Source: Nannocystis exedens
Lineage (GTDB): Bacteria; Myxococcota_A; Polyangia; Nannocystales; Nannocystaceae
Assembly (NCBI RefSeq): GCF_002343915.1
Contig: NZ_NETK01000001.1
Span: forward strand, 10,378,001-10,442,000
Direction of reading: 5' to 3'
DNA: 64,000 nucleotides
A program made the position numbers and the translations under genes. A model generated the notes under the pieces. It was given only the letters and a program-made list of their open reading frames with translations. It had not been told where the DNA came from and did not search any database. This document shows positions 53,985 through 62,438 of this stretch, piece by piece (within the stretch, counting starts at the first letter, position 1; each line of letters begins with the position of its first letter).

Positions 53985-54500
53985 GCGGGGGATGTCCGGG
54001 GGGACAGGGGGCCCTGGCGCGGATGTCCCTCGAGACAGGTCGTGACTCGGCGGCGGGGGATGCCCGGGGGGACAGGGGGGGCCTTGGCGCGGATGTCCTC
54101 GAGACGGGTCGCCACTCGGTGCGGGTGTGCCGCGGGGACGTGCCGCGAGGCGGACCTGGCGACCGAGCGTGGATGTGCCGAGGGACATGTCGCGAGCCGA
54201 GCGTGGATGTGCCGAGGTGGGTGTCCCGAGGGACATGTCGCGGACCGAGCTCGGAGGTCCCGAAGGACATGTCGAGGTCGGACGTGGGTGTCCCGAGGGA
54301 CATGTCGCGGATCGAGCTCGGAGGTCCCGAAGGACATGTCGAGGTCGGACGTGGGTGTCCCGAGGGACATGTCGCGGACCGGGCTCGGATGGCCCGAGGG
54401 ACATGTGCGGTTCGAACGTGGGTGTCCCGCGGGACATGCCACGGGGCGCCCGTCGATGTCTGCGAGACGGGGTTCGCGGGTGGCCCGAGGGACACGTCGG
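53985..54500. repeat. 67-bp minisatellite built from 14-bp-type units
   Basis: CATG occurs at 54234, 54268, 54301, 54335, 54368, 54402 and 54435 with spacing alternating 34 and 33 bp, giving a 67-bp period. Each half-unit holds TGTCC-CGA(A/G)-GGACA, the same 14-bp hairpin unit as the dispersed arrays, separated by 19-20 bp of CGAG-containing spacer. The left part (53985-54180) is an older, diverged copy of the same period (GATG-(T/C)CCGGGGGGACAGG at 53991 and 54059). The whole block is gene-free; apparent long open frames through it are repeat translations. Confidence 0.9.
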
Positions 54501-54549
54501 CGCCGGCGCGGCGGGCCGCTTGCCGGCCGTCGAGCGGCCGCGGCGCGCG

Positions 54550-57294
54550 TTACTCGGCGTCGCGGTACTCGAGCGCGAGCTCGCAGTACGGGTCGAGGTA
54601 GAGCGCGCGCTCGAAGCACTCGCGGGCGCTGTCGGGGACGCCCATGCCGACGTAGATGGCGCCGCGGTAGGCGTGGAGGATCGCCAGGCTGGGGTTGATG
54701 CTCTCGGCGTAGTCGAGCAGTTCGAGCGAGTTCTGGGCGATCTCGGGGTCGCCGCCGCTGGCCCGGTAGCGCGCGAAGGCGAGGTGGGCGTGCAGGTCGG
54801 CGGTGTCGAAGCCGGTGTTGTAGGCGTCCTCGAACAGGGCGACGGCGGTGTCGTAGTCGCCCTCCCGCATGGCGACCTCGGCCTCGCCGAAGCGCATGGC
54901 GGCGTAGGCCTCGGCGCCGCCGTCGGCGCCGCCGCCCTCGTCGTTCGGCCCGACGAAGGTGTTCTCGCCGCTGGCGAGCATCGGCTCGTCGGCGTAGCCG
55001 GCCTCGCCGCCGAGGTCGCCGAGCTCGGGCTCCTCGTCGAGCGGGTCGAGCTCCTCGGCCTCGTCCTCGCCGAGGTCGCCGACCTCGGCCGAGAGATCGC
55101 CGGAGACGTTGGGATCGCCGAGGTCGGCGAGGTCGACCGACAGCGAGAGGTCGCCGGAGACGTTGGGATCGAGCGGGGCGCCGTCGAGGTCGTCGCCGAG
55201 GGCGAGGTCGCCGAGGTCGTCGCCGAGGTCGAGGCCGTCGAGGTCGTCGAGGTCGGGCAAGGGCTCGTCGCTGTCGCCGAGCAAGAGGTCGTCGTCGACG
55301 CCGGCGAGCAGGTCGTCGGGATCGAGGCCGGCGTCGGGATCGAGGCCGGCGTCGACTGCGACGGCGGCGGCCGGCTGCAAAGCGCTGTCCCCGGCGAGGT
55401 CGCCGAGGTCACCTGGCTCTTCGGGCAGGTCGGCGAGCGCCTCGGGCGCGAGGGTCACGGGCGCCAGCGAGGGCGGCGGCTCGGCGTCGCCGCCGGCGAG
55501 GCCCGCGAGGTCGGCGAGGGCGTCGTCGGCCTCGCCGCGCGGCTCGTCGACCGGACTCGCGGCGGCCACGGGCGCCTCGGCCGGCTCGTCCTCGCCGCCC
55601 GCTTCGTCCTCGTCCTCGATCATCTCGTCGTCGAGCTCCTCGAGCTCCTCGATGTCCTCGAGCGGCTCGTCGCCGTCGGCCGCGAGCGACTCCTGCGGCT
55701 CGTCGGGGAGGGCGACGCCGGCGAGCGACTCGTCGGGGAGGGCGACGCCGGCGAGCGACTCGTCGGGCAGCGGCTCGTCGGGGAGGGCGACGCCGGCGAG
55801 CGACTCGTCGGGCAGCGGCTCGTCGGGGAGGGCGACGCCGGCGAGCGACTCGTCGGGCAGCGGTTCGTCGGGGAGGGCGATGCCGGCGAGCGACTCGTCC
55901 GGCAGCGCGACGCCGGCGAGCGACTCGTCGCCGAGGAGGTCGTCGGGATCGGGCAGGTCGTCGGGCAGCTCGGGATCGTCGAGCAGGGCGATGACGGCGG
56001 AGGTGTGCGAGGCGTCGGCGGGCTCGGCCGGAGGCGCGGCCACGGCGGGCGTCTCCTTGCGCAGGGAGGACAGGCCGGGCGGGGGGCCGAGCTTGTGGCC
56101 GGGGCCCGGGAGCTTGGGGGCGGGGACGGCGGCCCGGATCGAGTCCTCGGGGCCGTCGCGCAGGTCGCTGAAGTCGGTCTCGGCGTCGAACGAGCCCGAG
56201 ATGTCGGCGGCGGGCGCCGGGGTGAGCGTGGGCGCGGCCGCGGGCGCGGGGCGCGGGATGATCTCGCGGCTGGCGGCGGCCTGCAGCTTGGCCCGCAGGT
56301 TGCGCGGGTCGGTGACGATGCTCTCGTCGACGTTGAGGCCGCGGAACATCTCCTCGTCCTCGGTCGGCAGCAACGGGACGCGGGGGTTGCGGCTCGAGGA
56401 GGCGCCGAGGTCGACGGGCAGGCGGCTCGGCAGCGGCGTGTCCTCGTACTCGCCGATGGTCGAGAGGACCTCGAAGCCGGGCGCGAGCTGCTCTTCGGGC
56501 AAGGTCGGCGGGGTCAGGTTGGGCCGCAGCGGGGCCAGCTTCCGCGGCGACTTGACGTCGAGCGGGTCGACGACGCCGGCGCTGATCAGGCCGAGCAGCA
56601 GGGTCGACAGCTGCGGGACCTCGAGGTCGGGCCGGCGCGACAGCAGCTCGTCGGTGGTCCGGCTGCCGTCGATGCAGCGCAGGAAGTACAGCTCCTCGGG
56701 CAGGAGGTCGAGGCCGGCCGCGTCGCCGCTCCACTTGGGGCTCTGGGTCGGGTACTTGTCGGCGTACGGGCGCAGGGCCTCGCGCGCGCGCTCGTCGGTG
56801 TAGCGCTCCTGGATCGCGGCGAGGATCAGCGCCTCGGTGGTGCCGGCGGGCGGGGTGCCGGTGAGGCCGGGCTCGGCGCCCTCCTTGAACTGGAAGCGGC
56901 CCTCCTCCCAGCCGAAGATCTCGAACAGCTTGCGCCGCAGCTGCTCCTCCAGGCCGTAGCGCAGGTTCTGCTCGGAGAGGATGCCCATCTCGACGAGCAG
57001 CTCGCCCTGCTTCTTGCCGGTGCGGCGGATGGCCTCGAGGGTGTTGTCGCACTGCTCCTGGGTGATGAGGCCCTGATCGGTCAGGACCTGGCCGAGGAAC
57101 TCGCTGGCGAGGTTGCTGCGGACGACGCAGGGCCGCCCGTCGACGAAGAACACCACCTTCTTCGTGTCCCCGCTCATCAGGTACAGGCTGCCGGTGACGC
57201 CGGCGCCGGCGATGTCGCGCAGCAGGCTGGAGAACGGCACGCGCTTGAGCGAGCCCTTGGTCGGGAACCCGAGATCGGTGTCAGCGGAGGTCAT
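54550..57294 (-). CDS. DUF4388 (PATAN-like) regulator with acidic repeats and C-terminal TPR
   Basis: A 914-residue cytoplasmic protein. The N-terminus (LGFPTKGSLKRVPFSSLLRDIAGAGVTGSLYLMSGDTKKVVFFVDGRPCVVRSNLASEFLGQVLTDQGLI) matches the DUF4388/PATAN domain found in myxobacterial regulators. A long low-complexity middle follows, rich in Asp/Glu/Pro and containing a perfect 15-residue repeat (PLPDESLAGVALPDE, several copies near residues 430-520) and many ADLGDLAG-type runs. The C-terminal 150 residues are TPRs (AVALFEDAYNTGFDTADLHAHLAFARYRASGGDPEIAQNSLELLDYAESINPSLAILHAYRGAIYVGMG). It is probably a scaffold in a signalling or motility complex. Confidence 0.78.
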   Translation of the reverse strand: MTSADTDLGFPTKGSLKRVPFSSLLRDIAGAGVTGSLYLMSGDTKKVVFFVDGRPCVVRSNLASEFLGQVLTDQGLITQEQCDNTLEAIRRTGKKQGELLVEMGILSEQNLRYGLEEQLRRKLFEIFGWEEGRFQFKEGAEPGLTGTPPAGTTEALILAAIQERYTDERAREALRPYADKYPTQSPKWSGDAAGLDLLPEELYFLRCIDGSRTTDELLSRRPDLEVPQLSTLLLGLISAGVVDPLDVKSPRKLAPLRPNLTPPTLPEEQLAPGFEVLSTIGEYEDTPLPSRLPVDLGASSSRNPRVPLLPTEDEEMFRGLNVDESIVTDPRNLRAKLQAAASREIIPRPAPAAAPTLTPAPAADISGSFDAETDFSDLRDGPEDSIRAAVPAPKLPGPGHKLGPPPGLSSLRKETPAVAAPPAEPADASHTSAVIALLDDPELPDDLPDPDDLLGDESLAGVALPDESLAGIALPDEPLPDESLAGVALPDEPLPDESLAGVALPDEPLPDESLAGVALPDESLAGVALPDEPQESLAADGDEPLEDIEELEELDDEMIEDEDEAGGEDEPAEAPVAAASPVDEPRGEADDALADLAGLAGGDAEPPPSLAPVTLAPEALADLPEEPGDLGDLAGDSALQPAAAVAVDAGLDPDAGLDPDDLLAGVDDDLLLGDSDEPLPDLDDLDGLDLGDDLGDLALGDDLDGAPLDPNVSGDLSLSVDLADLGDPNVSGDLSAEVGDLGEDEAEELDPLDEEPELGDLGGEAGYADEPMLASGENTFVGPNDEGGGADGGAEAYAAMRFGEAEVAMREGDYDTAVALFEDAYNTGFDTADLHAHLAFARYRASGGDPEIAQNSLELLDYAESINPSLAILHAYRGAIYVGMGVPDSARECFERALYLDPYCELALEYRDAE

Positions 57295-57512
57295 GCGCGA
57301 GAGCTCTGGAGCCGAGCGGGCCTACGATACCCCGGCGGCCCCAAGCCGGGCAGCCCGGTCCGCGTGGGGTCTGCGCCGGATCGGGCCCCGGACGAGGCGC
57401 GCAGGCCCGGGGCGCGGCACGGTCCCCGTCAGCGTTCACGTCGCGCTGTTTGCGCGGCCGGAGAGGCCGGCGCGCTGCGCAGATCTGCCCCGCGCGGCGG
57501 AGGCGGCGACCT

Positions 57513-59510
57513 TCAACCGCCGGGCTCGTGGAGCGGCAGCCGGATCACGACGGCGGCGCCGCCGAGCTCGCTGTCCTCGACCCGCACCTCGCCGTTGTGA
57601 TCGAGGACGACCTTCTTGACGATCGCCAGCCCGAGGCCGGTGCCCTCCTTGCGCGTCGACTCGTAGGGCTCGAACACCCGCTCGCGCCGCTCGGGCTCGA
57701 TGCCGGGGCCGTTGTCGTCGACCCGCAGCTCGACGAACCCGGGCTCGCCCTCGGCCGGGCGCGCGGCCACCCGCACGTGCACCGGGCCGCGCTGCCGCTG
57801 CGACAGCACCGCGTTCTCGACCAGGTTGACCAGGCACTGCTTGAGCAGCTGGCGGTCGCCGAGGATGACGAGCGAGGGCGGCGCCGGGATGACCTCGAGG
57901 ACATCCGACTCGCGCTCGGTGAGGTGCCCGTAGGCGCGCTCGAACTCGGCGAGGATCCGCGCGACCACGGTCGGCTCGAGCTGGGCCTCGGGCACCTTGG
58001 CGAAGCGCGAGAAGCTGGTGACCATGCGCCGCAGCGACTCGATCTCGTCCTCGACGATCTCGACCGAGGAGCGGAGCAGGCGCGAGAAATTCTCGTCGGT
58101 GCCGGGGTCCTTCTCGCGCAGCTGCTGCGCGGCCAGCTGGATCGGCGTCAGCGGGTTCTTGATCTCGTGGGCGATCCGCCGCGCCATCTCCTGCCAGGCG
58201 CCGACCCGCTGCAGGTACGACAGCTTGCGCTGGGCCGAGGCGAGCTCGTCGAGCATGCCGTTGAAGGCGGCGCCGAGCTGGCCGAGCTCGTCGTTGCCGA
58301 GCTCGGGCACGCGCGCGAGCAGATCGCCGCCGGCGACCCGCAGCATGGCGTCGCTGAGCATGCTCAGCTTGCGCGTGGTCGCCCGCGCGAGCAAAAAACC
58401 GGCGATGAAGGCGACCATCAGCACGAGCGCGCTGGCCGCCCCGATCGCGCGGTACACCGCCCGCTCGAGCTCGCCGCGATCGACGACGTTGCCGTCGACG
58501 GTGACGTAGTCGAGGCCGCGCTTGATCATGCCGAGCGACTGGTAGTCGCGGTCAAGCGCGGGGTCGAGGGCGAAGATGGCGCCCAGGCTGCCCTGGTCGA
58601 TTAGTCCTGTCCCCGGGAACATGTTCAAAGGGACAGGGCCCGACACGACCCAGATCCGCGCGCCCTCGTCCTCGGGCAGCAGGGCGCGCCGCTCGGCCAG
58701 GGCCGAGTGCGAGCCCTGGGCCTGCAGCTCGACGAGGTCGGGCTCGCGGCGGAGCAGCTCGTGCAGCAGCTCGCGCAGGCCGGCCGGGTCGTCGGCCGCG
58801 AGCTCGCCGCGCGCGGCCGCCAGCTCGAGCTCGCGGGCCATCGCCTCGAGGCGGGCGCGGTAGGTCTCCTTGCGCGCCTTGACGTAGCCGTCGTAGAACG
58901 GCAGCGCGAGGGCGACGGCGTCGTCGCTCTTCTGCGTGGCCGAGCCGACGATGCCCTCGAAGTACTGGACGGTGAGGGCGACGAGGTAGGCCGAGGCGCC
59001 GACGCAGAGGATCCCGAGGCACACGAGCGCGGTGATGACCCGCGACTCGAGCCGCCCCCACCACGGCACCCGCGGGGCGGCGACGATCCGCTGGCCGATC
59101 CGGGTCATGCGGATCCGCGAGAGATCGGAGGGCCGCGAGTCGGGGGCCGGCAAGCGCGCGACCGAGGCGAACGGCCGCTGCGGAGCCCCGGTCGACGACT
59201 TGTCGGCGCCCGCGTGGGCCGTCGACTCGGGCCGCGCCGCCGGCGTGACGGCCGAGGGCGGGCGAGCGACGGACCGCGCGAGCGGGCGCGAGGGCTCGCG
59301 CTTGCCGGGCGCGAGCGGGTCGAGAGGCGTAGGGGGCGAGGCGTCGACGAGGTCGTCGCGCGCTCCGGGGGCGGTGCGCGCGGATCCTGCGAGGTCGTCG
59401 CGCGCCCCGGAGGAGATCGGGCGCGACGGATCGGCCGCGCGCTCGCCGGGCGGGGTGTCCGCCGGCCCCGGGCGCGGGGCGTCGTCGTCGCTGGGACCGC
59501 GCGGACTCAT
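57513..59510 (-). CDS. NtrY-like membrane histidine kinase
   Basis: A 665-residue sensor kinase with an unusually long Pro-rich N-terminal tail, two membrane helices (about 158-180 and 326-350), an extracytoplasmic sensor between them, HAMP, and an NtrY-type core: His448 in RRIAHEIKNPLTPIQLAAQQLR, N-box NLVENAVLSQ, DNGPGIE, and GTGLGLAIV. The NPLTP motif is typical of the NtrY family, which senses nitrogen or redox state. Its ATG overlaps the stop of the DUF4390 gene (ATGA). A 14-bp tract (58592-58647) encodes PVPLNMFPGTGLIDQG in the sensor domain. No NtrX regulator is adjacent. Confidence 0.87.
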   Translation of the reverse strand: MSPRGPSDDDAPRPGPADTPPGERAADPSRPISSGARDDLAGSARTAPGARDDLVDASPPTPLDPLAPGKREPSRPLARSVARPPSAVTPAARPESTAHAGADKSSTGAPQRPFASVARLPAPDSRPSDLSRIRMTRIGQRIVAAPRVPWWGRLESRVITALVCLGILCVGASAYLVALTVQYFEGIVGSATQKSDDAVALALPFYDGYVKARKETYRARLEAMARELELAAARGELAADDPAGLRELLHELLRREPDLVELQAQGSHSALAERRALLPEDEGARIWVVSGPVPLNMFPGTGLIDQGSLGAIFALDPALDRDYQSLGMIKRGLDYVTVDGNVVDRGELERAVYRAIGAASALVLMVAFIAGFLLARATTRKLSMLSDAMLRVAGGDLLARVPELGNDELGQLGAAFNGMLDELASAQRKLSYLQRVGAWQEMARRIAHEIKNPLTPIQLAAQQLREKDPGTDENFSRLLRSSVEIVEDEIESLRRMVTSFSRFAKVPEAQLEPTVVARILAEFERAYGHLTERESDVLEVIPAPPSLVILGDRQLLKQCLVNLVENAVLSQRQRGPVHVRVAARPAEGEPGFVELRVDDNGPGIEPERRERVFEPYESTRKEGTGLGLAIVKKVVLDHNGEVRVEDSELGGAAVVIRLPLHEPGG

Positions 59511-60151
59511 GACGACACCAGATAGAAGCCCGGGACGGTTTTTATTGCGAAGGTCTGCTCGGCGCTCTGGGTGGCGCGGACGAAGATGCCGACCCAGCGC
59601 GAGAAGACCGAGAGGTCGCGGCCCTGGCCGCGGTCCCACTCGTCGCCCGACTGCGGGGCGAGCAGGTCGCGGTCGATCGGGTTGCGCTGGCCGACGACGG
59701 TGGCGAAGTAGACGGCGTCGGGGCCGCGCTGGAGGGCGCTGACCCGGCCGACGCGAACGCGGTCGAGGGTGGTGGCGCGGGCGATGGCCTCGTCGCGGTC
59801 GGTGTAGTAGCGGATCTGCGGGGCCCGCCCCGGATCGCTGGTGTTGACCACGTAGCGCTCTTTCCAGGGGTTGTACTGGATCTTGACGACGCGCGAACGC
59901 TGGTCGACCGGGACGCTGTGGCCGGCGCGGTAGACGACGATCTCGAACACGAGGGTGGTGGCGAACGCCGACTCGAGCGAGGCCATGGCGTCGACGTCGC
60001 GCGTGGGCAGCAGCTCCGGCATGGCGACGGTCATGAGCACGCCGTCGCCGACCTCCTCGAACTTGGCCCGGCGGTTGCGCAGCAGCTCGAGGCCGCTGGC
60101 GCCCAGCAGCGGCAGCGAGAGGCCGGCGAGGAGGAGGGCGCGCCGTCTCAC
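59507..60151 (-). CDS. DUF4390 protein
   Basis: A 214-residue protein with an N-terminal membrane or signal segment (RRRALLLAGLSLPLLGASG) and a periplasmic domain of the DUF4390 type (GVLMTVAMPELLPTRDVDAMASLESAFATTLVFEIVVYRAGHSVPVDQRSRVVKIQYNPWKERYVVNTSD). DUF4390 genes are regularly found beside NtrY-type kinases and outer-membrane assembly genes in Gram-negative bacteria; the same order occurs here. Start GTG 60151 overlaps the upstream BamA-like stop, and its own stop overlaps the kinase start, so all three are coupled. Confidence 0.82.
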   Translation of the reverse strand: MRRRALLLAGLSLPLLGASGLELLRNRRAKFEEVGDGVLMTVAMPELLPTRDVDAMASLESAFATTLVFEIVVYRAGHSVPVDQRSRVVKIQYNPWKERYVVNTSDPGRAPQIRYYTDRDEAIARATTLDRVRVGRVSALQRGPDAVYFATVVGQRNPIDRDLLAPQSGDEWDRGQGRDLSVFSRWVGIFVRATQSAEQTFAIKTVPGFYLVSS

Positions 60152-61719
60152 AGCGGGGTCCTCCGCAGGACGTTGCCGACGGTGAATTCGAGGGCGCCGA
60201 CGACGGTCTCGAGGCGCAGGCCGAAGTTGGCGTTGAAGCCGATCGGGGCGGCCCACTCGCCGGCGGCGCGGTGACGGGCCCGCTCGGCCGAGTCGCCGGC
60301 GAAGGTGAAGATGCCGGTCGACCACACGAGGTAGCCGGCCTTGATCCCGCGCACGCGGTTGCGCTGAAACAGCGGCCACACGTACTCGAGGTCGAAGCGG
60401 GCGAACAACGAGCCGAGGACGCGGCGGTCGATGCCGGTATTGAAGACGTCGACCGGGCTGCGGGTGGTGTAGATGAGACCCAGCTCGCGTCCGGGGGTCC
60501 AGTCGCTGAGATCGCCGGCGAAGAAGCGCTCGAACCGCGGGGCCCGCCCGGCGATCTGGCCGGCGACGACGCTGGGGGTGATCCAGTGGCCCCAGGGCAG
60601 GCGGAAGCTGTAGGCGGCGCCGGCGACGAGCTTGATGTACTCGTACTGGCTGCCGACCAGCGGCGAGCTGAGCTGGAGGTCGAGGGCGACCCGCGCGCCC
60701 TTGCCGAACCGCGCGGCCTCGTCGCGGCCGTCGTAGTTGAGGCCGAAGTTAAACGAGGTGAGGCGGTGGACGCCCGGGAGCAGCTCCAGGTCGATCGGCT
60801 GCGACTCGCCGATCGGGGAGGTGTAGGTCGGATCGGTCGGCAGCTGGGCATTGACGCGCTCGAACCGGTAGTCGAGGCCGAACACCAGGCGGTTGCCGGC
60901 GTTGAAGGTGGTGCCGAGGATGCCGCCGATCCGGCCGTAGTCGACGGCGCGGAACAGCGAGGGGTCGGGGTCGTCGGTGCGGCCGGCGATCCGGTACGGC
61001 TCGCTCGCGGAGGTGACGTAGACGGTGCCGGCGAGGCCGAACCGGGAGCCGCGCAGGCGCGGAGCGGCGAGGTGGAGACGGAAGGCCTGCTGCCGCCGGC
61101 TGCGCGGGACGTGCCGCGGCAAGCTGCCCCAGATGAAGCCGCCGCCGAGCTGCAAGGCGCGGCCGAGGAAGTTGCGCTCGAGCGCCTGGATGCCGCCGCG
61201 GAACGGGGTGAAGCGAGATGTCCCGAGGTACAGGTCGGTGACCTCGAGCGAGCTGCGCTCCTCGACGTCGACGGTCAAGGTGACGCTGCCCGGCTCGCCG
61301 GGGAGCGGGCGCAGGCGCAGGGTGACGCGCTCGAAGGCGTCGGTCTGCAACAGGCGCAGGCGGGCCCGCTGGACCCGCGCGTCCTCGGGCCACAACAAGG
61401 TCTCGCCCTGGCGCAGACCCTCGCCCGCGAGGATCTCGATCACCCGCGCCGCCGGGGTCTGCTCGGTGCCGCGGACCTCGAGCGCGGCGATCGTGACGCT
61501 GCGCCGCTCCTGCGCCCCGGCGGCCGCGGGCCCTGCGCTGGGGCTCGCGGTCGGGCTCGCCGGAGCGGCAGCGCCGACGGGGGCCGGCGGACCGGCGGCC
61601 GCAGCGGTCCACGGCACGACCCCTGCCGCGAAGAGACCCCACAAGGGGCCGCACGACCACCGACTCGGAGCAGGCCGCCGGGATCGGCGGTCGCCTGCGC
61701 GGACGTCAGGGGCGTGCAT
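60148..61719 (-). CDS. BamA/Omp85-family outer-membrane protein
   Basis: A 523-residue Omp85-type protein: signal peptide, one or two POTRA repeats (RRSVTIAALEVRGTEQTPAARVIEILAGEGLRQGETLLWPEDARVQRARLRLLQTDAFERVTLRL), then a surface-antigen barrel (VTLTVDVEERSSLEVTDLYLGTSRFTPFRGGIQALERNFLGRALQLGGG and later alternating strands). It ends VVGALEFTVGNVLRRTPL with the terminal aromatic/hydrophobic residue of barrels. It is shorter than BamA (about 800 residues), so it may be a specialised Omp85 for one client. Start ATG 61719 is supported by TACACT 8 nt upstream. Confidence 0.85.
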   Translation of the reverse strand: MHAPDVRAGDRRSRRPAPSRWSCGPLWGLFAAGVVPWTAAAAGPPAPVGAAAPASPTASPSAGPAAAGAQERRSVTIAALEVRGTEQTPAARVIEILAGEGLRQGETLLWPEDARVQRARLRLLQTDAFERVTLRLRPLPGEPGSVTLTVDVEERSSLEVTDLYLGTSRFTPFRGGIQALERNFLGRALQLGGGFIWGSLPRHVPRSRRQQAFRLHLAAPRLRGSRFGLAGTVYVTSASEPYRIAGRTDDPDPSLFRAVDYGRIGGILGTTFNAGNRLVFGLDYRFERVNAQLPTDPTYTSPIGESQPIDLELLPGVHRLTSFNFGLNYDGRDEAARFGKGARVALDLQLSSPLVGSQYEYIKLVAGAAYSFRLPWGHWITPSVVAGQIAGRAPRFERFFAGDLSDWTPGRELGLIYTTRSPVDVFNTGIDRRVLGSLFARFDLEYVWPLFQRNRVRGIKAGYLVWSTGIFTFAGDSAERARHRAAGEWAAPIGFNANFGLRLETVVGALEFTVGNVLRRTPL

Positions 61720-61727
61720 GGGCCGCG

Positions 61728-61733
61728 AGTGTA
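61728..61733 (-). promoter_or_regulatory. -10-like element 8 nt before the Omp85 start
   Basis: TACACT on the minus strand, then 8 nt to the ATG. No -35 at the right distance was found, so this is only a candidate for a leaderless promoter shared in design with others in the window. Confidence 0.35.
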
Positions 61734-61767
61734 ACGCAAGGCGCGCCCGCGCCGCTCCGTTGTCCGC

Positions 61768-61773
61768 TAGACT
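61768..61773 (+). promoter_or_regulatory. -10-like element 7 nt before the response-regulator start
   Basis: TAGACT, then GCAGTCC and GTG 61781. Divergent with the Omp85 element, so the same 60-bp gap holds two candidate start-proximal promoters. Confidence 0.35.
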
Positions 61774-61780
61774 GCAGTCC

Positions 61781-62164
61781 GTGGAGGGCCGCAAGCTCGT
61801 CGTCTACATCGAGGACAACCCGAGCAACTTCGCTCTGGCCCGCAAGATCCTCGAGCTGTCCGGCGACTACGAGGTCATCGGCGCCAAGGACGGGGTGTCC
61901 GGCCTGGCCCTGGTGCGCGACCGGCGACCGGACGTCGTGCTGCTCGACCTCGACCTGCCGGGGATCAGCGGGATCGAGGTGGTCCAGCGGATCCGCGCGA
62001 CCCCCGACATCGCCGCGACGCCGGTCCTCGCGGTCACCGCCAGCGTGATGAAACGCGAGCGCCGCCAGGCGATGGACGCCGGCTGCGATCGCTTCATCGA
62101 GAAGCCGTTCGACATCCACGAGCTGCGCAGCCAGGTCGACGAGGTGGCGGCGATCCAGCGCTGA
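61781..62164 (+). CDS. Single-domain response regulator (CheY-like)
   Basis: A 127-residue receiver domain only: VYIEDNPSN, Asp56 in LLDLDLP, Lys in FIEKPFD. It lacks an output domain, so it acts by protein contact. Regulators of this kind are often phosphorylated by kinases elsewhere; the nearby GAF kinase and NtrY-like kinase are candidates but not linked by sequence. Start GTG 61781 as discussed for the promoter entry. Confidence 0.92.
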   Translation: MEGRKLVVYIEDNPSNFALARKILELSGDYEVIGAKDGVSGLALVRDRRPDVVLLDLDLPGISGIEVVQRIRATPDIAATPVLAVTASVMKRERRQAMDAGCDRFIEKPFDIHELRSQVDEVAAIQR

Positions 62165-62326
62165 GGCGACCGGCCGCGAGGGTCGGCAGCCCGGGCGGTG
62201 AGGTCGCGGGCGGGCGCGGCGCGAGCGGCCCGCGGTCGGGGCGAGGAGGTGCCGTCGAGGCGGCGAAGCGCCGGTCGCTCGCCGGGCACGGAGGCGCTCG
62301 GGTCGATCACGGGAGGCGCCCCGCAG

Positions 62327-62438
62327 GATGCCCGAAGAGGCAGGGCCGAAGGGGCAGGTTTGAAAAGGCAGGTCTGAAGGGACATGCGCGTTCGGGCATG
62401 CTCTCCCGGACATGCCCGCAGGGTCAGTCGGCGCGGGC
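62327..62438. repeat. Longest 14-bp repeat array (8 units), convergent junction
   Basis: Units at 62327 (GATG), 62341, 62355, 62369 (CAGG), 62383, 62397, 62411 (CATG) and 62425 (CAGT), exactly 14 bp apart. It fills the gap between the response regulator and the nucleotidyltransferase gene and contains the stop codon of the latter (62424). Loops GAAG and GAAA recur. Confidence 0.88.

Noticed and set aside
53876-54549. Possible CRISPR array at the 67-bp repeat
   Set aside because: Spacing alternates 33/34 bp, the spacers are themselves repeated, and no cas gene is near; it is a minisatellite built from the 14-bp unit.
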